From: CAWAHD01 sp963781785
Lineage (GTDB): Bacteria; Planctomycetota; Planctomycetia; Isosphaerales; Isosphaeraceae
NCBI GenBank assembly: GCA_963781785.1
Contig: CAWAHD010000005.1
Coordinates: 3,162,001 to 3,226,000 of the forward strand
Reading direction: 5' to 3'
DNA length: 64,000 nucleotides
How positions within the stretch are numbered: the stretch's first letter is position 1; each line of letters begins with the position of its first letter. The notes beneath the pieces were generated by a model, which searched no databases, was not told the origin of the DNA, and saw nothing but the letters and a program-made list of their open reading frames with translations. Shown one piece after another: positions 30,339 to 37,342 of this stretch. The translations under genes were made by a program, and so were the position numbers.

Positions 30339-30743
30339 TCATCCAAGAGGGAATACGCCCTCCTCCACGAGTTCCCGACGAAACCCAACGCGATGATCGA
30401 GATTGATCTTGAGCACGCGAACGGTCGCGCGGCCGATCGGTGTCTTGCCAACGAGCACCGGCCCGTTCCAGCGGAAATGCCGTGACCATTTGTGTCGGCG
30501 CGGATTAAAGAGCGGAACGATCCTCTTGCTCTTGGGATCAACCCCCGCGATGTTCGGCCCTTTGTGACGGTTACATGCAAAACAACACAAACATAGGTTC
30601 ATTCGTGCAGTCGCGCCTTCATGGTTCTCCGCGATGATGTGATCAATCTCGAAGGGGAGCCGGTCGCGCTCCTGCGGAACCTGACAGTATTCGCAGCGAT
30701 TGCTCGCCCGCTGCCATATCAGTTCCTGCAGTGAGCGTTCCAT
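30339..30743 (-). CDS. HNH endonuclease
   Basis: 134 residues, intact. ERSLQELIWQRASNRCEYCQ, then FEIDHIIAENHEGA and NLCLCCFACNRHKGPNIAG: an HNH fold with the His of IDHI, the Asn of the NL segment and His of NRHKG, plus two CxxC pairs (CEYC and CFAC) for a structural zinc. The C-terminal region (FNPRRHKWSRHFRWNGPVLV) is the usual tail of this small free-standing family. The start at 30743 lies 6 bases after the stop of the 104-codon gene upstream, so the two are coupled. There is no methylase or restriction partner. Confidence 0.88.
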   Translation of the reverse strand: MERSLQELIWQRASNRCEYCQVPQERDRLPFEIDHIIAENHEGATARMNLCLCCFACNRHKGPNIAGVDPKSKRIVPLFNPRRHKWSRHFRWNGPVLVGKTPIGRATVRVLKINLDHRVGFRRELVEEGVFPLG

Positions 30744-30749
30744 GCGTGC

Positions 30750-31064
30750 TTAATGCGTCCTTGGCTTCTTCTTCCCGTTTTCGTCACGACGGGTCTTGAG
30801 CGACCGGCGAGCCTTGGACTGCATGATGTTCAGCAGGTGGCCGACCAGCTCGTATTTGCCTGCCTCGGCATCCTCTTTGGCAGTCAGCGTTCCCGCACGA
30901 GCCTTGGCCGACAACTGGCGCATTCGGTCCTTGTCGACCTGGTCGAAGTCCAGAGCCAGGATTTCCTGTGCAGCCTCACGCGAAAAAGTCGGTGACTTCG
31001 GCCGCAGGATTCGGTTCAAGATTGACACCTCGTTGTTACCGGCGTGGCTGACGTGCATGGACAA
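30750..31064 (-). CDS. Small hypothetical partner of the HNH endonuclease
   Basis: 104 residues from ATG 31064 (a second ATG at 31058 is equally possible). Contains FSREAAQEILALDFDQVDKD then RMRQLSAKARAGTLTAKEDA and GHLLNIMQSKARRSLK. Proteins of this shape, helical with the LDFDQVD...RAGTLT...LLxxMQSKAR pattern, occur directly upstream of small HNH nucleases in other genomes (from memory). Six bases separate it from the HNH start. It has no DNA-binding motif I can name; a regulator or antidote role is possible but unproven. Confidence 0.65.
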   Translation of the reverse strand: MSMHVSHAGNNEVSILNRILRPKSPTFSREAAQEILALDFDQVDKDRMRQLSAKARAGTLTAKEDAEAGKYELVGHLLNIMQSKARRSLKTRRDENGKKKPRTH

Positions 31065-31222
31065 TCCTCTCGTTGCGATGACTGCTTGGATGTGAGTATA
31101 GCACGGCGGTTGGCTCGAAGGGAATCGAAAGCAACAAGTCCGCCCGAAGGATCGAGTACGAGTATCCCCAGGCCATCAAGAAGAGCGACCAATACACCGA
31201 TGAGGTCATCGTCCATCCGTGC

Positions 31223-31360
31223 CTCGGGGCCGAGGTGCTCCGGCGACAAGTTGAAGTAGCGGGCGAAGCGAGCGATGCACCAGACATAGGACTGGATGGT
31301 TTGCAGCGTGAAATTGCGGAGGGTCATGTCGTCGATCATAGGGCGGCGCGACGATGTCAT
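31223..31360 (-). pseudogene. N-terminal fragment of a tyrosine recombinase/integrase
   Basis: From ATG 31360: RPMIDDMTLRNFTLQTIQSY then VWCIARFARYFNLSPEHLGPE. This is the SAM-like core-binding start of planctomycete phage-type integrases (usual form RMIDDMxLRNxSPxTIExYVxxVARFARHFxxSPExLGPE). The catalytic domain is absent; the frame continues into unrelated sequence after GPE. It starts 18 bases from copy 2 of the 53-base repeat. Confidence 0.7.
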
Positions 31361-31377
31361 GTGAGGCTCCGTTGCGA

Positions 31378-31430
31378 GTGAACGGGAAGGAAGTGACGAC
31401 ACCCGTCCATGATGCAAGAGCGGAGCGGAG
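31378..31430. repeat. 53-base dispersed repeat, copy 2
   Basis: One mismatch from the copy at 25092-25144. It abuts the 5' end of the integrase fragment, so a break or insertion may have occurred here. Confidence 0.85.
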
Positions 31431-31590
31431 GAGTTCCAGACGCCCATGGGAGTTCCAGACACCCATGTGCCAGAGAGAAAGGATTCTGGCAACCCTACGC
31501 CCCGGGGTCACCGAGGAGGAAATTCAATCCGTCGCCGAGCGGCTCCTCAGCCTGGCCGCATCAGAGTGGAGAGAGTCGCGGAGAGTACAA

Positions 31591-31771
31591 GACAGACAGA
31601 AAAGCGGAAATTCAGCCACGGATGAAACACGGATGAAACACGGATCGTGAGACGACAGACAGAAAAGCGGAAATTCAGCCACGGATGAAACACGGATGAA
31701 ACACGGATCGTGAGACGACAGACAGACAAGGGGAAATTTAGCCACGGATGAAACACGGATGAAACACGGAT
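31591..31771. repeat. 63-base tandem repeat built on GCCACGGATGAAACACGGAT
   Basis: Two identical units (31591-31653, 31654-31716) and a diverged partial third (31717-31771). Each unit has GACAGACAGAAAAGCGGAAA, then GCCACGGATGAAACACGGAT, repeated partly. The reverse complement of the core recurs at 33650-33682, on the far side of the GxxExxY gene and its inserted IS. Confidence 0.9.
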
Positions 31772-31847
31772 AGGATGCAGGGTGGCGAGGAGTCGGTCCC
31801 ACCCGGTGAGTGACGGCGATGAGGTAAAAAAGCCATGGCGCTGGAGC

Positions 31848-32159
31848 ATGGGGAGATTGATCACCGAACAAATCATCGGCGCGGCATTCGAGGTGTACTC
31901 GATCCTTGGGTACGGATTCCTGGAGAGGGTGTACCAGCGGTCCATGCAGGTGGAAGTTCGGGCACGCGGCCTCAAGGCCGAGATCGAGGACAAGATCAAG
32001 GTCTGGTACAAGAAGGAACTGGTGGGCGATGATCAGGCGGACCTTTGGGTCGCCGACAGCGTCATCGTCGAGCTCAAAGTCGGTCGGGAGTATCACACGG
32101 AGGATGAAGCGCAGCTTCTAGAGCGAGCCCATGATCGACGACAATTACAGAGCCTGTAA
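31848..32159 (+). pseudogene. GxxExxY protein (PDDEXK_3-like), 5' part, interrupted by IS256-family element
   Basis: From ATG 31848: MGRLITEQIIGAAFEVYSIL then GYGFLERVYQ, the GxxExxY signature (TIGR04256/PF13366-type). Further on are VWYKKELVGDDQADLWVADS and VIVELKV, the PDDEXK-like D...ELK core. After EYHTEDEAQLL the frame diverges and reads into the IS terminus, stopping at 32159. The gene's last codons (PSEFKRLVF, stop 33592-33594) are found directly after the IS. About 15 family codons between the halves seem to be missing. Function of the family is unknown. Confidence 0.8.
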
Positions 32160-33564
32160 GAAATATTGTGTCAACGTAAGGAATCGGTTATCTCACCCTA
32201 ACCTACTTACCTTACGGAGACTGTCGCATGGACGCGATTTTGACAGGCAAGGCCGAACAGTTGGCACGCGAGATCGCCTCGCAGGCCACGACACTCGCGG
32301 AGCTGAACGGCCTCCTCAAGCTCATGATGGGCTCGGCTCTCGAGCGCATGCTCGATACCGGAATGGACGTTCACCTCGGCCGCAAACAGTTGCCTGGGGC
32401 CGCTGAGGACCCGTTGGTGCCGGGCGTCGCGGATCCTTTTGCTGACCCGCCGTGTAAACCCCGTGCGAAGAATCGTCGCAATGGTCGTTCCGAAAAGACC
32501 GTGCAAGGCGATCTCGGCAAGATCATGATCGCGACTCCGCGCGATCGCGATGGCACTTTCGAGCCCCAGTTGATCCTCAAACATCAACGTCGATTGACCG
32601 GGTTCGACGAGAAGATTCTCGCACTCTATGCCAAAGGGATGACCACTCGGGATATTCAGGAAGTCGTGAAAGAACTTTATAGCGTCGATGTGTCGCCGAC
32701 GCTGGTCTCGGAGATCACCGCCGACCTCGACGCGCAAGTGACCGCGTGGCGCACCCGGCAGCTCGACCCGGTCTGGCCGATCGTCTATCTCGACGGCATC
32801 GTGGTGCATGTGCGTGGTGCCAATGGTCGAGTTTCGCCTCAGACAATGTACGTGGCCCTGGGGGTGAATATACAGGGCCGCAAGGAACTTTTGGGCCTCT
32901 GGCTCGGCGAAACCGAAGGGGCCAGATTTTGGTTATCATGCTTGACCGATCTGAAGAATCGTGGCCTGAAGGACATCTTCATCGCCTGCATGGACGGCCT
33001 CTCAGGTTTCCCCGAGGCGCTCTGCGCAGCATACCCGGAAGCCAAGGTGCAACTGTGCATCGTGCATCTGGTGCGAGCTGCGCTGAAGTACGTGGTGGAC
33101 AAAGACAGCGACCAGGTCATAGTGGACCTGAAAAAGATCTACCAGGCCCCGACGGTCACTGAAGCCGAAGAAGCGCTGGACGCTTTTGCTCAAGCTTGGG
33201 GTGAGAAATATCCGACCATCGTCAAGCAGTGGCGTTTGAAGTGGCCGGACATCGCGGCTATGTTTGAGTTCCCGCCGGCGATTCGCAGGGCGATCTATAC
33301 GACCAATGCCATCGAGTCGGTGAACAGCGTGATCCGCAAGTTCACGCGGAACCGCAAGCAGTACCCGAATGAGGAGTCAGCGCTGAAGCTGGTCTACATG
33401 GCGATCCACGAGGCGTCCAAGAAGTGGACGCTGCCAATCCCCAAATGGAGAGAAGCGCTGAATCACTTCGCGATCATCTTCGAGGATCGGCTCCCGCCCC
33501 TCGCCCGAAACTGACGCACGCAAAAGTCGTTCCCACCTGCGTTGACACAAAAAGATTTACAGGC
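32152..33564 (+). mobile_element. IS256-family insertion sequence, complete
   Basis: Bounded by terminal inverted repeats that start GCCTGTAA: left GCCTGTAAGAAATATTGTGT then CAACG, right the reverse complement GCCTGTAAATCTTTTTGTGT then CAACG. Length 1413 bases with a single transposase gene. No 8-9 base target duplication is visible (left flank ATTACAGA, right flank CCATCCGA), which suggests a deletion or recombination after insertion. It sits inside a GxxExxY gene. Confidence 0.85.
32228..33514 (+). CDS. IS256-family (mutator-type) transposase
   Basis: 428 residues, intact, 76 bases from the left terminus. Helical N-terminus with DPFADPP-linked basic segment, then the Transposase_mut (PF00872) core. 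The likely DDE residues are Asp in VYLDGIVVHV, Asp in CMDGLSGFPEA and Glu in YTTNAIESVN. Also typical: YAKGMTTRDIQEVV, QLCIVHLVRAALKYV and RKQYPNEESALKLVY. Cut-and-paste or copy-out transposition through a circle is known for the family. It appears functional. Confidence 0.95.
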   Translation: MDAILTGKAEQLAREIASQATTLAELNGLLKLMMGSALERMLDTGMDVHLGRKQLPGAAEDPLVPGVADPFADPPCKPRAKNRRNGRSEKTVQGDLGKIMIATPRDRDGTFEPQLILKHQRRLTGFDEKILALYAKGMTTRDIQEVVKELYSVDVSPTLVSEITADLDAQVTAWRTRQLDPVWPIVYLDGIVVHVRGANGRVSPQTMYVALGVNIQGRKELLGLWLGETEGARFWLSCLTDLKNRGLKDIFIACMDGLSGFPEALCAAYPEAKVQLCIVHLVRAALKYVVDKDSDQVIVDLKKIYQAPTVTEAEEALDAFAQAWGEKYPTIVKQWRLKWPDIAAMFEFPPAIRRAIYTTNAIESVNSVIRKFTRNRKQYPNEESALKLVYMAIHEASKKWTLPIPKWREALNHFAIIFEDRLPPLARN

Positions 33565-33594
33565 CCATCCGAGTTCAAAAGGCTTGTCTTCTGA
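33565..33594 (+). pseudogene. GxxExxY protein, last nine codons after the IS
   Basis: Reads PSEFKRLVF and TGA, the usual GxxExxY C-terminus (x-PEFKRLVF), beginning at the base right after the IS terminus. It is the severed 3' end of the gene that starts at 31848. Confidence 0.7.
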
Positions 33595-33649
33595 ACAATT
33601 CCCGCTCGACGCCTCCACGTGGCATGATGACTGGTGTGTCCTTATCTGT

Positions 33650-33682
33650 ATCCGTGTTCAATCCGTGTTTCATCCGTGGCTG
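33650..33682. repeat. Inverted copy of the GCCACGGATGAAACACGGAT repeat
   Basis: Reads ATCCGTGTTCAATCCGTGTT then TCATCCGTGGC, the reverse complement of the tandem core at 31591-31771. Together the two blocks bracket the GxxExxY gene and its IS in inverted orientation. Confidence 0.85.
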
Positions 33683-33804
33683 AGAATGCAGTTTGAAACG
33701 GCGCTGACCGATCGAGGCGGGGTTAGCCGAGGCCACTGCAGAAGTCTGTGCGCTCGTTGCCCCAGGTGGGATGATCAGTGGTGTGTCCCTATCTGTATCC
33801 GTGT

Positions 33805-33917
33805 ATTCCAGACACCCACGGATTCGCCGCGTCACCCTGGATATCAAGACACCCGCATTTCATTCGCTGGCTGAAGGTCGGGTGAATCAAGGCGCATCTT
33901 CGTTGTCAATCGTTGCA
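33805..33917. repeat. 113-base ATTCCAGACACCC repeat, copy 1
   Basis: Begins ATTCCAGACACCCACGGATT and ends TCAATCGTTGCA. Near-identical copies lie at 35135-35208 (shorter) and 35210-35322. Confidence 0.85.
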
Positions 33918-34006
33918 CGGCTGGAGGATCGGTGGGTACGTCCCAGATTACCTGCACGCACAGACGACCGAAACGGGGGTGTCTGGAAACCCCCGTTGTT
34001 GCCCGC

Positions 34007-34115
34007 CGCGAAGCGGCTTGGTCCAAATCGGCATGGTCGAAAACCAAAAACAAAGGCTGACACCGCAAAGCCATGACACCGCAAAGCCAGCCAGGCTGAC
34101 ACCGCGAAGCCCGCC
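34007..34115. repeat. GGCTGACACCGCGAAGC repeat array, copy B
   Basis: Starts with CCGCCGCGAAGCGGCTTGGT, continues with GGTCGAAAACCAAAAACAAA and degenerate GACACCGC(G/A)AAGCC units. Same family as 25270-25438. Confidence 0.85.
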
Positions 34116-34199
34116 GCGAAGCGGCATTGGGTATGGTGTCCCCAGAATCCGCCGGGGAATCCCCCGGAATCCAGGTCGGTCACGCGCCGTCGGAAGCGG

Positions 34200-35045
34200 C
34201 TACTTCTGGGACTTCTTACTCAGCTTGCGGATTTGCGCCGGGGTCAATTCCGTTGCCTGCACAATTTCCGTCACGGGTCGACCCATCTTGAGAAGTCGCA
34301 GCGCCACGGACTCGATTCCCTTTTCGATTCCCTTCTCGATTCCCTTCTCGATTCCCTTCTCGATTCCTTCTTCTCGTCCTTTCTCCAAGCCCTCTTGCAA
34401 GGCTTCCTGAAAGACGCGGGTCTGGCTGACGTCGGTTACCCGTAGCATCTTTTCAATCTCCTCTCGGGACCAGGTCGGGAACTGGTGAACGATGATCGTT
34501 TCAATGAATTGTAGCAGCGTTCGCTGAAATTGCTTCGGTTGTTTCGATACGCGCAGGCGGGGCACCATCGCCTGGGCTTTTTTGAGCGCGGTCTCCGGCT
34601 CGGCGGCAATGAGCTCTAAAATGCCCATCTCGAATTGATCGGGCGGCGCGGGCGGCAGCTCGTCAAGATAGATACGCACCAGTTGATCCGATTCCAGCAA
34701 ACACCGATACGGCTGCACGTTCTTCTGCTCCAGTTCGCGGTTGGCATAGATCACCACGGCGACCCAATCCTGTTCGGCATTGCCGTGCTCGAGGAAATGC
34801 CCGATCTTCGACAGCAAGTTCGCGTAGACTTTTTCCGAAGCGTAGAACTGCGCTTCCCAGATGTAGGCCGGATCGTCTCCAGGTTGGAGCGGCCGGAAGA
34901 CACCGTCCAGCCGTACGGACGTGGCCTTGTATTCGATCGCCTCCAGGGCATAGCGTTGCGCATTGCGCTGGGATCGGCCGACGAGCTGGAAGAAACAGCC
35001 CGGCAGTTCCTTGAACAACCGGAAGAATAACGGATCTCGCTTCAT
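34200..35045 (-). CDS. DUF2887 / Rpn-family PD-(D/E)XK protein
   Basis: 281 residues, intact. MKRDPLFFRLFKELPGCFFQ is the usual DUF2887 start. Catalytic-like acidic positions are VRLDGVF and YIWEAQF with a following Q/Y instead of the classical E-x-K, as in this family. Then LLSKIGHFLEHGN. The C-terminal third is helical, with a perfect tandem tetrapeptide EKGI repeated about five times (GREEGIEKGIEKGIEKGIEK), encoded by a 12-base repeat at about 34320-34365 that could slip. Rpn-type proteins are DNA nucleases that promote recombination or act in defence (family knowledge); which applies here is unknown. Isolated gene between repeat blocks. Confidence 0.85.
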   Translation of the reverse strand: MKRDPLFFRLFKELPGCFFQLVGRSQRNAQRYALEAIEYKATSVRLDGVFRPLQPGDDPAYIWEAQFYASEKVYANLLSKIGHFLEHGNAEQDWVAVVIYANRELEQKNVQPYRCLLESDQLVRIYLDELPPAPPDQFEMGILELIAAEPETALKKAQAMVPRLRVSKQPKQFQRTLLQFIETIIVHQFPTWSREEIEKMLRVTDVSQTRVFQEALQEGLEKGREEGIEKGIEKGIEKGIEKGIESVALRLLKMGRPVTEIVQATELTPAQIRKLSKKSQK

Positions 35046-35134
35046 GGGTTGTTCCGGGGCAGGTCAATCCGTCAGGTTTCAATGCGGGCTGCCAGGACAG
35101 GTTTCTCGCCTGCGGCTTCAACTTCTTCCAGAGG

Positions 35135-35322
35135 CATTCCAGACACCCAGGGATTCGCCGCGTCACCCTGGATACCAAGACACCCGCATTTCATTGACTG
35201 GCTGAAGGGGATTCCAGACACCCCGGGATTCGCCGCGTCACCCTGGATATCAAGACACCCGCATTTCATTCGCTGGTTGAAGGTTGGGTGAATTACGGCG
35301 CATAGTCATTGTCAATCGTTGC
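35135..35322. repeat. ATTCCAGACACCC repeat, copies 2 and 3 in tandem
   Basis: Copy 2 at 35135-35208, copy 3 at 35210-35322, both highly similar to 33805-33917. Copies 2-3 lie just upstream of the DUF2887 gene and copy 1 beyond its 3' end, all in the same orientation, so the gene is bracketed by direct repeats. Confidence 0.88.
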
Positions 35323-35374
35323 AAATCGGCACGGTCGAAAACCAAAAACAAATGCTGACACCGCGAAGCCGCCC
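35321..35374. repeat. GGCTGACACCGCGAAGC repeat, copy C
   Basis: CAAATCGGCACGGTCGAAAA then CCAAAAACAAATGCTGACAC and CGCGAAGCCGCC. Directly joined to copy 3 of the ATTCCAGACACCC repeat, as copy B is found shortly after copy 1. Confidence 0.85.
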
Positions 35375-35377
35375 AGG

Positions 35378-35773
35378 TCAGGCGTCCCTCGCCGCCGCCG
35401 GACTTTCCTCCCAGCGCAAAGCGGGGCCATCAAGCAACAGCCGAACGTGGTTCAAGACATCGCGACCTAATACCCCGACCTCGGCGTCGAGCAGTAGGAA
35501 GCGTCCGCGGGATCTCCTGTTCAGAACGACGAGGTCGGCGCGAACCGCTTCCGACTCGCTGGTCGTACCGTCGAAGGCCACCAACTGATACCGCTCGCCT
35601 GTGCCCAGGATTCCCAGCGACGCGATGGCCGCTTTGGGCAACAAGGTCGCGTCCGCACCACAGTCGATCAACATCGGGACATCCCGTATGTTCGCCCCGC
35701 GGTCAGGGTCGCGGAGGCTGACTCTTGCGACTGGAGCAGGAGGAGCAAACTGGCTGTCATCGTATGCCGGCAT
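35378..35773 (-). CDS. Retropepsin-like aspartic protease
   Basis: The start is ATG 35773 (MPAYDDSQFAPPAPVARVSL), overlapping the end of the upstream 72-codon gene by 17 bases; the longer frame above has no coding character. The motif MLIDCGADATLLP corresponds to the retropepsin D-(T/S)-G-A, but with Cys in place of Thr/Ser. Then QLVAFDGT and the second strand VGVLGRDVLNHVRLLLDG, the family's ILGRDxLN signature. 131 residues, as usual for bacterial single-domain retropepsins, which act as dimers. With the upstream small gene it looks like a two-gene module. Confidence 0.75.
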   Translation of the reverse strand: MPAYDDSQFAPPAPVARVSLRDPDRGANIRDVPMLIDCGADATLLPKAAIASLGILGTGERYQLVAFDGTTSESEAVRADLVVLNRRSRGRFLLLDAEVGVLGRDVLNHVRLLLDGPALRWEESPAAARDA

Positions 35774-35975
35774 CTGCGGGTTCCTCGGCGACCTCCTTCG
35801 TGAAGTCGGCCGCGCGCTCCGGCTCAGCGAGGCGCGGACTCCCGACGTGGAATTCGGACATCTCCTCAACACCCGGAACAACGACGTAGACTCTCGCATG
35901 TTCGGGAAGACGCACGGCCTCGGAGAGCTTGATCTGACCGTTCTCGACGGTGGCTTCATACGTACTGACCTTCAT
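35757..35975 (-). CDS. Small protein upstream of the retropepsin, antitoxin-like
   Basis: 72 residues, start ATG 35975. MKVSTYEATVENGQIKLSEA then VRLPEHARVYVVVPG matches the short beta-rich proteins of AbrB/DUF104-like type often annotated as antitoxins, in which a GQIxL strand is followed by LPExxxVYVVV. The last third (RAADFTKEVAEEPADAGIR) is acidic. It overlaps the retropepsin start by 17 bases, so translation is coupled. A regulator or adaptor of the protease is a reasonable inference, not shown. Confidence 0.7.
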   Translation of the reverse strand: MKVSTYEATVENGQIKLSEAVRLPEHARVYVVVPGVEEMSEFHVGSPRLAEPERAADFTKEVAEEPADAGIR

Positions 35976-36078
35976 CGCCAGGCACCCTCCTCGTTAAGCT
36001 CTGACACCAACCCTTATGATAGCAGCTAGTCCTATAGTATGCGCACCGATCGCCGCTGCCCACCGCGGAGCGGTTTAC

Positions 36079-36196
36079 AGAGCGTTGCATAAAGAAAGTA
36101 AGCCTGCCAGCGCTAACTTGGGGCTTGGCACCTGGTCATTTCGAGCCAAGTGATCGGAGCGGACGTAGGTGACTTACTTTCTTTATGCAACGCTCT
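36079..36196. repeat. 118-base element with perfect 24-base terminal inverted repeats (MITE-like)
   Basis: 36079-36102 (AGAGCGTTGCATAAAGAAAG then TAAG) and 36173-36196 are exact reverse complements, with 70 bases between. There is no coding content of its own. The right arm overlaps the GTG at 36169 that opens the HIRAN frame, so the element may have replaced the gene's original 5' end or may supply a start. Confidence 0.8.
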
Positions 36197-36770
36197 CTAG
36201 TTCGACCCCGGTATTTATTGGGCTCACTTTCTGCGCGATTCTGGTATCTTGGACCTGGCAGCGACTGGTCTCCACCGTGATCTGCCCCGACAAACCAGCC
36301 GGTGATGCACTGCGGAGCTTGGGCATGGTGTTCTCGATTCGCGGGCTGTTCGCTTTCGAGTTATCGCTGGAGATCCCGCGCCTCTGGAAGCGGCGGACGG
36401 CCGCGATTGCCGCCGATTACGAGCTGGAGCGGTTCTTCATTGCCGGCTTTCAGTATCACGACGGCCCCGAGTTGCTCGAGGGGCTCGAGCCCGGAATGGA
36501 TCTGACCTTGATCCACGAGCTCGACAATCCCCACGATCCGCGTGCCGTGGCATTTCGCTTCGCAGGCTCTCATCTGGGCTACGTTCCGCGCAGCGCAATC
36601 GAACAATCGCGGCGCTGCTCGACCAGCGCGCGCCAGTTTACGCCCGGATCACCGAGGTCGACGCCGACGCGGATCCCTGGAACGCCGTCGAGGTCGCCGT
36701 TTTCGTGACCGCCGGCCACGTTCCCGTCGCGCCGGGCAAGTCGAAGGCACTCGCGCTTCCGGAACTGTGA
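36169..36770 (+). CDS. HIRAN-domain protein, apparent frameshift near 36600
   Basis: The open frame starts at GTG 36169 inside the inverted-repeat element, so the true start is uncertain. Residues about 15-31 (VFIGLTFCAILVSWTW) could be a membrane segment. From about 36430: FFIAGFQYHDG, then LIHELDNPHDPRAVAFRF and HLGYVPRS, the HIRAN signature. At about 36600 the reading moves to another frame, giving TIAALLDQRAPVYARITEVD and stopping at 36770 after LPEL. HIRAN domains bind DNA ends and are usually fused to helicases or nucleases; here the domain is alone, which is the commoner small form. Confidence 0.75.
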
Positions 36771-36960
36771 GAGTGTCATTGGCCCCGTCGTTGTTGCCGC
36801 TCGACGTCGTGATGGTTTGCGCCGCGCTGAAGGTGCTCAGGGCCGCCGAGGCGACGGCGGGCGAGTACGGCCGGGTGTGATCACCACACGACAGAGGCGG
36901 CCTCTTGTCCGAACGGTCTACGCGCTGGTCAGTGAACACAACGCCACTTACCCCGTGCGT

Positions 36961-37194
36961 CCGTCCCTACGTCCCTGAACGACCGTCCTGCCAACTGCCA
37001 CTTGGCTGCCTTTTCCTTGAAACGAATCGCGTCCCTGTTTCCCTCCCAAAAACAAAGGCTGACACCGCGAAGCCGCCCCGTCCCTACGTCCCTGAACGAC
37101 CGTCCTGCCAACTGCCACTTGGCTGCCTTTTCCTTGAAACGAATCGCGTCCCTGTTTCCCTCCCAAAAACAAAGGCTGACACCGCGAAGCCGCC
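36961..37194. repeat. 117-base tandem duplication
   Basis: Two units, 36961-37077 and 37078-37194, virtually identical. Each begins CCGTCCCTACGTCCCTGAAC and ends with AAAAACAAAGGCTGACACCG then CGAAGCCGCC, so each carries the dispersed GCTGACACC unit at its right end. Confidence 0.9.
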
Positions 37195-37330
37195 AAGGCT
37201 GACACCGCGAAGCCGCCCGGGTCGAAAACCAAAAACAAAGGCTGACACCGCGAAGCCGCCGACACCGCGAAGCCGCCAAGGCTGACACCGCGAAGCCGCC
37301 AAACAAAGGCTGACACCGCGAAGCCGCCCC
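37195..37330. repeat. GGCTGACACCGCGAAGC repeat array, copy D
   Basis: At least five units of (AAGGCT)GACACCGCGAAGCCGCC with one GGTCGAAAACCAAAAACAAA lead. It ends 13 bases before the kinase start, so promoter signals for the kinase would have to lie in or before the repeats. Confidence 0.88.
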
Positions 37331-37342
37331 GAAGAGCTAGTC

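Larger units (their letters stand above)
33595..34199. other. Repeat-rich non-coding region
   Basis: No gene is supported. It contains the inverted copy of the ATCCGTG repeat (33650-33682), two copies of a TGTGTCCYTATCTGTATCCG element (33634-33655 and 33780-33802), copy 1 of the 113-base ATTCCAGACACCC repeat (33805-33917) and copy B of the GCTGACACCGCGAAGC array. Confidence 0.6.

Noticed and set aside
36771..36960. Continuation of the HIRAN gene beyond 36770
   Set aside because: The corrected frame has a proper stop at 36770; downstream frames are Arg/Gly-rich and lead into repeats.
25270..37330. Integron cassette array
   Set aside because: Genes lie in mixed orientation, no attC-like folded sites or integron integrase are seen; the only integrase is a 46-codon fragment of phage type.
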